This document shows positions 16,397 to 24,543 of a stretch of 46,236 nucleotides of DNA, piece after piece. The first letter of the stretch is position 1. Every line of letters begins with the position of its first letter. The DNA is taken from assembly GCA_031261285.1 (NCBI GenBank), contig JAISKM010000158.1, forward strand, positions 1 to 46,236, read 5' to 3'. The DNA comes from Candidatus Symbiothrix sp. (GTDB taxonomy: Bacteria > Bacteroidota > Bacteroidia > Bacteroidales > Azobacteroidaceae). A model generated the notes under the pieces. That model did not search any database, had not been told where the DNA came from, and was given only the letters and a program-made list of their open reading frames with translations. Both the position numbers and the translations under genes were made by a program.

Positions 16397-17557
16397 ATGA
16401 AAACGCAACTGTTAAAATGGCTTTGCTCCTGTCTTCTTTTTGTCGGCGTGGTAGTGACTTTGGCTTCTTGTGGCTCATCCGGTGCCAAATCCCTTCAAAA
16501 AGGCAATTATTATGAAGCGGTCATAGAATCCGTCAAAAAATTGCATGCGTCGCCCAACAAGCAAGATGTGCAAAACACCTTAATAACAGCCTATCCGTTG
16601 GCGGTTGAGATTGCGGTGCGCGAAATCAATAACGCTTCTGCGGGCAACAACGCCAACAAATACGACGTGATGGTGACTCAATACGAACGTTTGAATCGTA
16701 TGGCAGACGAGATTTATCACTCGCCGAAAGCCCTTGAATTGATTCCGTACCCAAGCGAATACCATGCGGAATTGAGTCAGGCAAAAGCTGCAGCTGCCGG
16801 GCAGAACTACGCGTTAGGCATTGCTGCTTTGAAACAGGGAACGATGGAACAGGCACGCGTGGCGTATCAATATTTCTTGAATACAGATAAGTATGTGCCC
16901 GGCTATGAAGATGTTTTAAACAAAATTGACGAATCGTTGTATGCCGCTACGTTGCGTGTGATTGTGGAACCTCCTATTACGCCGGCTAATTATCAGCTGT
17001 CGGCAGACTTCTTTTATAACAATCTGATTTCGGAAATGAGTAGACGCACGCAAACCAAATTTGTTCGGCTATATACGCCTGAAGAAGCCAAAAAGGAAAA
17101 TATGCGCAACCCGCATCAATACATGATGTTGGATTTTGCGACATTTACGGTCGGAAATGTGTACGAAACAAATAATACGACCGATATGAAGAGCGACAGC
17201 GTGGTGACAGGCACCGTAAAAGTGGACGGTAAAACCTATAATTCGTATGCCACCGTGAAAGCAAGATTCACCAAACACATAAGAGAAATAGTCTCAAGCG
17301 GCACATTGAATGTTAGCATTAAGGATGCCACAAACAACCGTATCATTGAACAACGCAAATTTAATGGAACGTATGTCTGGTCTTCTGTTTGGGGCAGTTA
17401 CACCGGCGACGACCGCGCATTGAACCGTGAACAAAAGGATTGGAATAAACGTCAACCGCAATTACCGCCGCCTAATCAGGACTTGTTTATCGAGTTCACG
17501 AAGCCCATTTACACACAAGTCACGAGCTACGTGCGCTCCTTTTATAGTCGTTGGTAA
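16397..17557 (+). CDS. conserved lipoprotein with helical repeats
   Basis: A 386-residue predicted lipoprotein. The signal peptide ends in a lipobox (VVVTLASCGSS), so the protein should be attached to a membrane by a lipidated cysteine. The first half (about residues 30-190) is helical and looks like TPR-type repeats (LQKGNYYEAVIESVKKL, IAALKQGTMEQARVAYQYFLNTDKY). The second half is beta-rich and ends in YTQVTSYVRSFYSRW. I know similar Bacteroidales lipoproteins only as hypothetical proteins and assign no function. It is transcribed from its own promoter, away from the ABC exporter; the HigA-like gene begins 45 bp after its stop. Confidence 0.85.
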   Translation: MKTQLLKWLCSCLLFVGVVVTLASCGSSGAKSLQKGNYYEAVIESVKKLHASPNKQDVQNTLITAYPLAVEIAVREINNASAGNNANKYDVMVTQYERLNRMADEIYHSPKALELIPYPSEYHAELSQAKAAAAGQNYALGIAALKQGTMEQARVAYQYFLNTDKYVPGYEDVLNKIDESLYAATLRVIVEPPITPANYQLSADFFYNNLISEMSRRTQTKFVRLYTPEEAKKENMRNPHQYMMLDFATFTVGNVYETNNTTDMKSDSVVTGTVKVDGKTYNSYATVKARFTKHIREIVSSGTLNVSIKDATNNRIIEQRKFNGTYVWSSVWGSYTGDDRALNREQKDWNKRQPQLPPPNQDLFIEFTKPIYTQVTSYVRSFYSRW

Positions 17558-17602
17558 TCACTGTTTCCAGTCCGGTATCTATCCAAACATTTTCATAATT
17601 AT

Positions 17603-17908
17603 TTGCAAATTTATCCAATACATCCGGGAGAATATTTCGTAGACGATATGGCGTATCTTAAGTGGTCGAAAGAGGATATAGCGGCTCAAATGAATCTGTC
17701 GCTTGATGTTTTGCAAGAAATTTTGGATTGCAAACGTCCGGTTACACCGGAATTGGCTCAACTTTTTGAGTCAAAAACACAATTTGGATATTCAGCAGCA
17801 ATGTTATTGAGAACACAGGCGGATTATGACCGCATGATGGCAGAACGCAAGGGTAAATCAAAAAATCGTTGGTCAAATTTTAGAAAAATTGCAGCAACGT
17901 TTTGCTAA
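17603..17908 (+). CDS. HigA-like antitoxin / XRE-type regulator without visible toxin
   Basis: A 101-residue protein starting IHPGEYFVDDMAYLKWSKEDIAAQMNLS, the typical opening of HigA antitoxins, followed by a helix-turn-helix (AAQMNLSLDVLQEILDCKRPVTPELAQLF) and a conserved FGYSAAMLLRTQADYD helix. HigA normally binds the HigB ribonuclease and represses their operon. No HigB gene lies on either side. There is no ATG in frame after the previous gene's stop; the only plausible start is the TTG at 17603, so the N-terminus may be trimmed. It could be an orphan antitoxin, a remnant of a toxin-antitoxin pair, or a small repressor. A strong promoter for the RNA leader overlaps its last codons. Confidence 0.75.
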   Translation: MQIYPIHPGEYFVDDMAYLKWSKEDIAAQMNLSLDVLQEILDCKRPVTPELAQLFESKTQFGYSAAMLLRTQADYDRMMAERKGKSKNRWSNFRKIAATFC

Positions 17909-17931
17909 TTAAAAAATAATGTTTACCTTTG
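17901..17931 (+). promoter_or_regulatory. promoter of RNA leader copy 1 / FISUMP gene 1
   Basis: TTTG (17901-17904), 19 bp, TACCTTTG (17924-17931). The next start codon is over 300 bp downstream, so the transcript begins with a long untranslated leader, which is unusual next to the short leaders elsewhere in the window. Confidence 0.75.
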
Positions 17932-18178
17932 TGGCAATATTAATAATAAAAAAGTAAAATATAGGCTTATGATATAGATAAAGTGTTAATACATACATTT
18001 TAAAAAAAAGGAAATATTCTGGTCTTTAGAAATCTCAACAATTTCAACGCAACCACGAATAAAATAGGAGGCTTTGTGCTATAAAGTGCGGGCATTCTCG
18101 TTTATTTGGTTGCGTGGGTAGTTGAGAACCTCTAAAGACCGATCAATGAGTTTGTCCGCTCTCCTTTTATGTGTGTAT
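17932..18178 (+). ncRNA. FISUMP-linked structured RNA leader, copy 1 (new pseudoknotted motif)
   Basis: Paired segments, read directly: closing stem P1 17989-17998 with 18169-18178 (ATACATACAT / ATGTGTGTAT, 10 pairs with one wobble). Rod P2 is built from GGTCTTTAGA 18021-18030 / TCTAAAGACC 18131-18140, TCTCAAC 18033-18039 / GTTGAGA 18121-18127, CGCAACC 18048-18054 / GGTTGCG 18108-18114 and AATAAA / TTTATT. The apical part holds GGAG (18067-18070), a small CTTT/AAAG hairpin and GCGGGCA (18088-18094). GCGGGCA pairs with TGTCCGC (18153-18159) and GGAG with CTCC (18161-18164), making a pseudoknot outside the rod. An upstream box ATATAGGCTTATGATA (17959-17974) is shared with copy 2. No open frame fills it. 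I cannot place it in a known RNA family. Role is inferred as cis control of the FISUMP gene 60 nt downstream. Confidence 0.8.
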
Positions 18179-18238
18179 GCGAAATTTTTTTCGACAGGAC
18201 AAAACCGTAAATTAGTTAATTAAATAAATTTGAAAATA

Positions 18239-19369
18239 ATGAAAAAGATATTAGTATTATTCGTTACCTGTTTTCTGGTAATTGGTAACTGTTCACTGGT
18301 AACTGCCCAGGTTGCTATTGGTGGCGACGGTACTGTTGCGACCGGAGCTGTTTTAGATTTAAGTCAGCAAGGTGCTGCAACCGGTGGATTGCTGCTGCCT
18401 CAGGTTGTGATCGCGGCTGAAAATGCCAATCCGTTTGGCGCAGGTGAATCCACGACCTTGTCGGATGGTTTGTTGGTTTACAACCTCGGTTCTGAAATTG
18501 AAGGTGCAGCACTGGATGCCGGACTTTACGTCCTCCAAGGTGGGCTGTGGAAACAGGCCGGTTCCGATGGCGGTGGTATCCCTGTTGTAAATGTATCAAT
18601 CACTACGAAAACACCGTTTACGTTAGGAGTTGGTAATACGACATCATTGGATTTCTCAACTTATCCGCCAAGTGCGACTTATTCATCAATGACATGGAAC
18701 AGTAGCGATACTGATGTTGCAACTGTTAGTAAATTAGGTGTTGTAACAGGTGTAGCTCCGGGAACTACCGATATTTCTCTTACGCTTGGCAGTGTTACCT
18801 CTGATCCTGTTGTTTTAACTGTTTTTTCATGTAACGGCACAATTTACTCTGATGCATCTAATACGCCTTATACAACAGTTTCTTATACTAATGCGGGATT
18901 AGCTGGATTATGTTGGATGACATCAAATCTAAAAGAAACTCCAACTTCAACAACCCGTTATTCAACTAATGCTCCGGGACACAACTCCGGAGAACGCGGC
19001 TACTATTACGAAGCAGAATCGGCGCGTGCTGAAAATATATGCAACAAAGTTGGAGAAGGATGGCGGTTACCCACTCCACAAGAGTGTGCGCTTCTGGTTA
19101 CAAATAAAGACGCACTGACCGATGCTTATGATACTCCATTAGCCGTACTCAAAAGTGTGTGGAATAGCAAAACGGCTCTCGCCGGATATTATGAGGGAAA
19201 CTATGCGGGAACCTATTATTATTGGGGTGATTTTAACCTCTGGATGCCCGCATCGGGAGAACCTGGACTATTCGTAGACTACATTCATAACGATACGGAC
19301 TTGGTATTCTCAACCAAACAGGCAGTGGCTGCAAGGGGAATAAGTATTCGATGTGTGAAGAGTCTTTGA
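18239..19369 (+). CDS. secreted FISUMP-domain protein 1 with Ig-like domain
   Basis: A 376-residue secreted protein. Signal peptide MKKILVLFVTCFLVIGNCSLVTAQ, then an N-terminal domain (VAIGGDGTVATGAVLDLS, GGLLLPQVV, GLLVYNLGS) shared with the protein at 44787. Next comes a bacterial Ig-like (BIG2) domain at about residues 117-195 (VSITTKTPFTLGVG, WNSSDTDVATVSKLGVVTGVAPG) and a C-terminal FISUMP domain (LCWMTSNLKE, YYEAESARAENIC, GEGWRLPTPQECALL, ISIRCVKSL). FISUMP domains have been linked to the C-type-lectin-like fold, so ligand binding at the surface is plausible. An upstream in-frame TTG at 18230 exists; the ATG at 18239 starts a normal signal peptide. It follows the structured RNA by 60 nt and is closed by its own terminator, a one-gene unit. 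Confidence 0.88.
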   Translation: MKKILVLFVTCFLVIGNCSLVTAQVAIGGDGTVATGAVLDLSQQGAATGGLLLPQVVIAAENANPFGAGESTTLSDGLLVYNLGSEIEGAALDAGLYVLQGGLWKQAGSDGGGIPVVNVSITTKTPFTLGVGNTTSLDFSTYPPSATYSSMTWNSSDTDVATVSKLGVVTGVAPGTTDISLTLGSVTSDPVVLTVFSCNGTIYSDASNTPYTTVSYTNAGLAGLCWMTSNLKETPTSTTRYSTNAPGHNSGERGYYYEAESARAENICNKVGEGWRLPTPQECALLVTNKDALTDAYDTPLAVLKSVWNSKTALAGYYEGNYAGTYYYWGDFNLWMPASGEPGLFVDYIHNDTDLVFSTKQAVAARGISIRCVKSL

Positions 19370-19427
19370 TGTTTTAAATTTGGCTATTAACACACACTGG
19401 TCAAAAAAGAATGTTGAAAGTTATCAC

Positions 19428-19497
19428 GAAAGAGCACCCGCCGGGTTTTTGTACATAAATTCGTTTCGTTTTTCCTGAGCGGGTCTCTTTCTTTTTT
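19428..19497 (+). terminator. rho-independent terminator after FISUMP gene 1
   Basis: GAAAGAGCACCCGC (19428-19441) pairs with GCGGGTCTCTTTC (19479-19491), with one bulged C, around a long loop, followed by TTTTTT (19492-19497). Confidence 0.7.
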
Positions 19498-19523
19498 AAG
19501 AATAACATAAAAACTCAGTTTCA

Positions 19524-19555
19524 TTTGCAAATTTCAGGAAAAAATCGTACCTTTG
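19524..19555 (+). promoter_or_regulatory. promoter of the purF-like gene, nearly leaderless
   Basis: TTTG (19524-19527), 20 bp, TACCTTTG (19548-19555), then only four bases (CGGC) before the ATG at 19560. Transcription would start at or within a base or two of the start codon. Confidence 0.75.
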
Positions 19556-19559
19556 CGGC

Positions 19560-21428
19560 ATGGAACAGTTGAAACATGAGTGTGGAATTGCGATGGTTCG
19601 CCTGTTGAAACCCATCGAATATTATGCCGAAAAGTACGGCACATGGCAATATGGGCTGAATAAACTCTATCTTTTAATGGAAAAACAGCACAACCGCGGT
19701 CAAGAAGGTGCCGGAATCGGTTGTGTCAGTCTGAATGCACGACCGGGTACGGACTATATTTTTCGCGAACGTGCCTTGGGCAGCAATGCCATTCAGGAAG
19801 TGTTTGAACATGCGCACAAAGAAATCAACGACATGCGACCGGAAACGCCGCTCGACCGCATGCCTTTTTGTGGCGAAGCCTATATGGGACACTTGCGCTA
19901 CAGCACCACAGGGCGTTCGGGAATGTCATACGTGCATCCGTTTTTGCGACGCAACAACTGGCGTTCACGGAGTTTGATGCTCTGCGGCAATTTCAATCTG
20001 ACGAATGTTGACGAAATTTTCAAACAACTGATTGACGAGGGACAACATCCGCGCCTCTACTCCGATACGTTGATGATGCTCGAAATGATGGGCAACCACC
20101 TCGACCGCGAGGTGCAATACCAATTTGAAAAACATAAAGAAAAAGCCAAAAGCGGCGACGAACTCAATCAAATGATTGCCGAAACGGTCGATTTGACGTA
20201 TGTACTGAAACGTTCGGCAAAGATGTGGGACGGCGGTTATGTCATTTGTGGCGTGACGGGCAATACCGATATGTTTGCGTTTCGCGATCCACAAGGCATT
20301 CGACCGGCATTTTATTATTACGACGACGAAATTGCAGTGGTGGCATCCGAACGCCCTGTCATTCAAACTGTTATGAATCTGAAAGTAGACCAGGTGCACG
20401 AACTGCAACCGGGTCAGGCATTTATCGTAAAACAGAACAACAGCGTTTCGTTGACGCAAATTCAAGAACCGCGCAACGTGGAACCCTGCTCATTTGAGCG
20501 TATCTATTTCTCCCGTGGCTCCGACCGGGATATTTATCAGGAGCGCAAAATGCTCGGACGTCTGTTGCTCGACCCGATTTTGAAATCCATCGACAACGAT
20601 TTGGAAAATACCGTTTTCTCATTCATTCCCAACACGGCAGAAGTCGCGTTCTACGGCATGATGGAAGGCTTTGAAAAACATCTCGACGAGCAAAAAATAG
20701 ACATCATTCAAAAAAATAAAGGCAAACTGACGGACGAAGACCTGCAGCACATCCTGTCGATGAAAGTGCGCCAGGAAAAAGTGGCGTTGAAAGACATCAA
20801 ACTGCGGACATTCATTGCCGAAGGTGCCAGTCGCGACGAACTCGCTTCGCACGTTTACGACATCACTTACGGCTCCATTCGTGCCGGAAAAGACAATTTG
20901 GTGGTGATTGACGACAGTATTGTACGCGGAACGACGCTCCAACAAAGTATTATTAAGATATTAGACCGGTTGGAACCGAAGAAAATTGTGATTGTGTCGT
21001 CGGCACCGCAAATTCGCTACCCCGATTGCTACGGCATCGACATGAATCGGATGGACGAATTTGTCGCTTTCCGTGCCGCGATTGCCCTGCTGCAAGAGCG
21101 TGGCATGCAACACGTGATTGACGAAACGTACAACAAATGCAAGGCACAAGAAAAATTGCCGAAAGAGGACTTTGTCAACCACGTGAAAGATATTTACAAG
21201 CCGTTCACCGCGGAAGAAATCGCGACGAAAACAGCTCACCTTCTGACACCAAAAGACACAAAAGCCAAAGTGGAAATTGTCTATCAATCGCTCGAAGGAT
21301 TGCACGAAGCCTGCCCTGCCCACAAAGGCGACTGGTATTTCTCCGGCAACTACCCCACCCCGGGCGGCACACGCACGGTGGTTCGCTCGTTCATCAAATA
21401 CTACGAAGGCATCAAGTCAAGGGATTGA
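19560..21428 (+). CDS. PurF-like glutamine amidotransferase / phosphoribosyltransferase
   Basis: A 622-residue protein of the PurF (amidophosphoribosyltransferase) family, in the long Bacteroidota form. The N-terminal class II glutaminase starts MEQLKHECGIAMVRLLKP with catalytic Cys8, and has EKQHNRGQEGAGIG and MGHLRYSTTGRSG. The C-terminal phosphoribosyltransferase domain carries the PRPP loop VVIDDSIVRGTTLQQS (about residues 448-463). PurF makes 5-phosphoribosylamine, the first step of purine synthesis; this long form coexists with a shorter standard PurF in related genomes, so its exact role may differ. The start is fixed by the conserved Cys region and lies almost on the predicted transcription start. 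No purine genes adjoin. Cytoplasmic. Confidence 0.88.
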   Translation: MEQLKHECGIAMVRLLKPIEYYAEKYGTWQYGLNKLYLLMEKQHNRGQEGAGIGCVSLNARPGTDYIFRERALGSNAIQEVFEHAHKEINDMRPETPLDRMPFCGEAYMGHLRYSTTGRSGMSYVHPFLRRNNWRSRSLMLCGNFNLTNVDEIFKQLIDEGQHPRLYSDTLMMLEMMGNHLDREVQYQFEKHKEKAKSGDELNQMIAETVDLTYVLKRSAKMWDGGYVICGVTGNTDMFAFRDPQGIRPAFYYYDDEIAVVASERPVIQTVMNLKVDQVHELQPGQAFIVKQNNSVSLTQIQEPRNVEPCSFERIYFSRGSDRDIYQERKMLGRLLLDPILKSIDNDLENTVFSFIPNTAEVAFYGMMEGFEKHLDEQKIDIIQKNKGKLTDEDLQHILSMKVRQEKVALKDIKLRTFIAEGASRDELASHVYDITYGSIRAGKDNLVVIDDSIVRGTTLQQSIIKILDRLEPKKIVIVSSAPQIRYPDCYGIDMNRMDEFVAFRAAIALLQERGMQHVIDETYNKCKAQEKLPKEDFVNHVKDIYKPFTAEEIATKTAHLLTPKDTKAKVEIVYQSLEGLHEACPAHKGDWYFSGNYPTPGGTRTVVRSFIKYYEGIKSRD

Positions 21429-21432
21429 GAGG

Positions 21433-21512
21433 ACGCTCCCTTCCTTATGTTTCGCTTCGCTACACCCAGGGTATAGCACATCGCGCGCCTGTGGCGTTAA
21501 TAGGGGTGCTGA
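21433..21512. repeat. dispersed repeat after the purF-like gene
   Basis: A GC-rich stretch (TTTCGCTTCGCTAC, ACACCCAGGGTAT, GCGCGCCTGTGGCGTTAATAGG) with internal inverted parts and no gene. Its composition differs from the AT-rich spacer that follows; it resembles the short repeat families scattered in the rest of the window, although no second copy is visible here. Confidence 0.45.
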
Positions 21513-21579
21513 GTAGTAACATTTTAATTTTATGTTGTAAAACATAAAAAATATTAAACAAAACAATAAATAAAATTCT

Positions 21580-21587
21580 TACCTTTG
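21580..21587 (+). promoter_or_regulatory. -7 box before the phosphoesterase-protease unit
   Basis: TACCTTTG matches the consensus; no TTG stands at the right distance upstream. The ATG at 21637 lies 49 bp downstream. The in-frame TTG at 21601 is unlikely to be the start because it does not open a signal peptide. Confidence 0.55.
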
Positions 21588-21636
21588 CGTTTGGAACACT
21601 TTGTTATTTTTTACTTTAAAATCTAATGTTAATTTT

Positions 21637-24513
21637 ATGAAAATTACACGATTTCTATTCAGTTTATTGCTGAGTTTTGGAGTCATGTTGTCTGCCATGG
21701 CGCAGACAACATCGACCTTGGGGTCGATTACCTCGGGACATCCTGATGGTCCTTACATTTTTTACACTGCCGCTGGCGTTAAAGTCATTTCGGTGGATGC
21801 CACAGGGGCGGTTACTCAAAAATTGTATGCAGGGGAGGCATCATTGCCTTCCGGTGCTACATTTGATGTTTATTCGGATGCCAACGACCCGACTACCGGC
21901 AGTCGTTCTCATTTCACTGTCACCATGCAATCGGAATTGCATCGTCCGCCCGGAGTGAGTCCGTCGCCGGATTCGCTGATTGTGCTCAGTGATGTGCATG
22001 CCAAATGGGCACCTTTCGTGTCTATCTTGAAAGCGCAACACGTCATCGACAGCAATTTGAACTGGAATTTTGGTCAAAACGCGTTGATGATTATCGGTGA
22101 TGTGTGCGACCGTGGCGTGGATGCCATCACTTGTTATTGGTTCTTGTACGAACTTCAACGGCAAGCACGTGCTGCCGGTGGCGAAGTTTATTTTAATTTG
22201 GGAAATCATGATGATATGCGTATCAAAGGCACAAGCATCACGACGGACTATGTAGATGGTAAATATACGCGTTTAGCAACATTTTTGGGTACGGCTGACA
22301 GATTAGGTACCGCATTTGCAACTTTCGGCAACAAATATTTTAATGCCGACACAGAAATGGGACGTTGGATGCGCGATGGCTCTGAAACCATTCAGATTAT
22401 TGGAAAAGAAATGTATATGCACGGTGGAATTTCTGCGAGCGTGTTTAATTTGAAAATGAGTATTGACCAGATTAATACCGCTGTTGCTAAACAACTTTTG
22501 AACCCCTCCCGAACTGCAACGGACAATGTGACCACTTTATTGGATGGCACAAACGGGCTGTTGTGGTTCCGCGGAATGGTTCCCGGACGCCTTGCTTCTT
22601 ATACTTATGACGGTGTTTTAGCACCGATATTGAATTACTACAATATAAACCGTGTGGTAATCGGACATTGTGAGGTGCAAGCGAATGGAAATGGCGAAAC
22701 AGAAACATCAAATAATGCGCCTTTGGCTTACGTGAAATATGACCGTCGAGTAATCAACGTAAATGTTCAAACTGCTAATGCCATGGCAGGCAATTATGGT
22801 CGCGGGGCTTTAATCCTGAAAGACGGCAGCACGTATGCCATTTACGACACCAAGCCCAACTCCGTTGTGCCTACGCCGGCAAACCCAATTCCGGATCCGG
22901 GAGTGATAGTTCCTCCTGCCGGTAACGGCGATGGCACAGAATCCAATCCATATCAAATCTCTACGGCAGCACAGTTGGATTCGATACGCTTCCAAGGTCT
23001 TGCAACGACATCGGGCGGGACTAAAAAATACTTCAAACTGGTGAGCGACATCGACCTGACTGACTTCATTGATGCGAAGTATCCTGCTGTTGGCTGGTTG
23101 CCGATAGGCAGTGACGGCACAACGGCCGCAAGTCGCTATGGGGTCATCATTGACGGCAATCATCATGTGATTAGCGGATTGTGGATTAACAGACCGGCCG
23201 CCAATCGCGTGGGATTCTTAGGACAAATTGACACATACAGCGCGGTATCAAATCTTCGTATTGAACTGGATAGCAAAGGAATCACCGGCGGACAATTTAC
23301 CGGCGGGCTGGCAGGAAGAGTTAATCAAGGTCAAGTTGTCATTGACGGCTGCTATGTTACCGGCAATGTAACCGGCACAAACACTGTTGGCGGATTGGCA
23401 GGCTACTATGTGGGTGTTATCAATAACAGTTATGTGATTGGCGATGTAACCGGTGACAGCATTGTTGGCGGATTAGGCGGCGGTTCGAGTGCCACAAGCA
23501 CCGGCACCACTACAATAACGTCAAGCTATGCAAACGGTAACATTATCAGCACAGGAGAAAATGCAGGTGGTTTGTTAGGAAGAGCGAGTAACGGAACGGT
23601 TACGGTCACTAACGCCTACTTCAACGCCACTTTGAATCCTGCGCGGCAAGCCGTAGGCAATAAGGCAGCACTCGGCACGACAGCCGGTCAAAGCGATGCC
23701 GACTTGAAAAAACAAGCCACGTTCACCGGTTGGAATTTTACCAACGTCTGGAAAATAGATGAAGGCACGTCTACGCCGTACTTCACAGGAACACCCACAG
23801 ACCCTGACCCGGGCACCGATCCGGGCACCGACCCGGGAACTGACCCGGGCGCATCTGCACCTCCTACCTACAGTACTGCCGGAAATGATATATGGTATTA
23901 CATCCAATTCAATTACAATGGGCTGGTTATTCAAAATGATGGCGCAGAAACCATAACGACCATTCAAACGCCGGTACCGAACAACGACAATCAATTGTGG
24001 AAAGTTGAACTGGCTGGAACAAACGTCACGAAAGGTGCATGTGTGATTATCACTAACAAGGCAAATCCCACACTTCAACTGCGGTTTAAGAGTGTGAGTG
24101 GCGGACAAAGTGGTTTCTATGCGACAGCAGGCGCAGGATCTTATCCCAACGACGGCACGGATGCTAATGGCAATCCTGCTTTGGAGTTGAACTATAAGGC
24201 AACGAATTTTGTCACACTCAATGCGCGTAACAATCATTATTATATCAGACCGCTTTCTGACACAGCAGGCGGAATGGTTGGCAGAGACGGAACGGACAAC
24301 CCGAATCCGGACAAGTGTAAACTGAACTTCGTGTTGCCAACAGATATGTTTACAGGCATTAGCTCAGTAGATGCTTATGATGCCATTGTGGCTACGAAAT
24401 ACTACAACTTGTGGGGCATCGAAGTGCCTCATCCGGAAATGGGGATTTATATTGTAAAAAACATTCACGCTTCCGGAAAAATCAGCACGTATAAAATTGT
24501 TCAAGTGAAATAA
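21637..24513 (+). CDS. secreted calcineurin-like phosphoesterase with GLUG-type repeats and T9SS tail
   Basis: A 958-residue exported protein. Signal peptide MKITRFLFSLLLSFGVMLSAMAQ. A metallophosphoesterase domain spans about residues 100-400 with metal ligands Asp119 and His121 (LSDVHA), Asp155 (GDVCDRG), Asn190-His191-Asp192 (GNHDD) and a later GHCEV. It resembles bacterial Ser/Thr-phosphatase-like enzymes, but the substrate is unknown. A GLUG-type repeat region follows (GDGTESNPYQISTAAQLDS, KLVSDIDLTDF, GGLAGR, GGLAGYY), then a DPGTDPG linker, a beta-trefoil-like region (about 760-900) and a C-terminal T9SS type A sorting tail (YYNLWGIEVPHPEMGIYIVKN). It should be exported and attached to the cell surface or released. 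The protease gene starts 30 bp downstream. Confidence 0.88.
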   Translation: MKITRFLFSLLLSFGVMLSAMAQTTSTLGSITSGHPDGPYIFYTAAGVKVISVDATGAVTQKLYAGEASLPSGATFDVYSDANDPTTGSRSHFTVTMQSELHRPPGVSPSPDSLIVLSDVHAKWAPFVSILKAQHVIDSNLNWNFGQNALMIIGDVCDRGVDAITCYWFLYELQRQARAAGGEVYFNLGNHDDMRIKGTSITTDYVDGKYTRLATFLGTADRLGTAFATFGNKYFNADTEMGRWMRDGSETIQIIGKEMYMHGGISASVFNLKMSIDQINTAVAKQLLNPSRTATDNVTTLLDGTNGLLWFRGMVPGRLASYTYDGVLAPILNYYNINRVVIGHCEVQANGNGETETSNNAPLAYVKYDRRVINVNVQTANAMAGNYGRGALILKDGSTYAIYDTKPNSVVPTPANPIPDPGVIVPPAGNGDGTESNPYQISTAAQLDSIRFQGLATTSGGTKKYFKLVSDIDLTDFIDAKYPAVGWLPIGSDGTTAASRYGVIIDGNHHVISGLWINRPAANRVGFLGQIDTYSAVSNLRIELDSKGITGGQFTGGLAGRVNQGQVVIDGCYVTGNVTGTNTVGGLAGYYVGVINNSYVIGDVTGDSIVGGLGGGSSATSTGTTTITSSYANGNIISTGENAGGLLGRASNGTVTVTNAYFNATLNPARQAVGNKAALGTTAGQSDADLKKQATFTGWNFTNVWKIDEGTSTPYFTGTPTDPDPGTDPGTDPGTDPGASAPPTYSTAGNDIWYYIQFNYNGLVIQNDGAETITTIQTPVPNNDNQLWKVELAGTNVTKGACVIITNKANPTLQLRFKSVSGGQSGFYATAGAGSYPNDGTDANGNPALELNYKATNFVTLNARNNHYYIRPLSDTAGGMVGRDGTDNPNPDKCKLNFVLPTDMFTGISSVDAYDAIVATKYYNLWGIEVPHPEMGIYIVKNIHASGKISTYKIVQVK

Positions 24514-24543
24514 AATATAGTAAAAATATAAATTATAATACAG

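Noticed and set aside
17932..18178. 6S RNA, SRP RNA, RNase P RNA or tmRNA as identity of the structured leader
   Set aside because: The rod shape recalls 6S RNA, but multiple copies, a gene at fixed distance, the pseudoknot and the lack of the known conserved cores of these RNAs argue against each.
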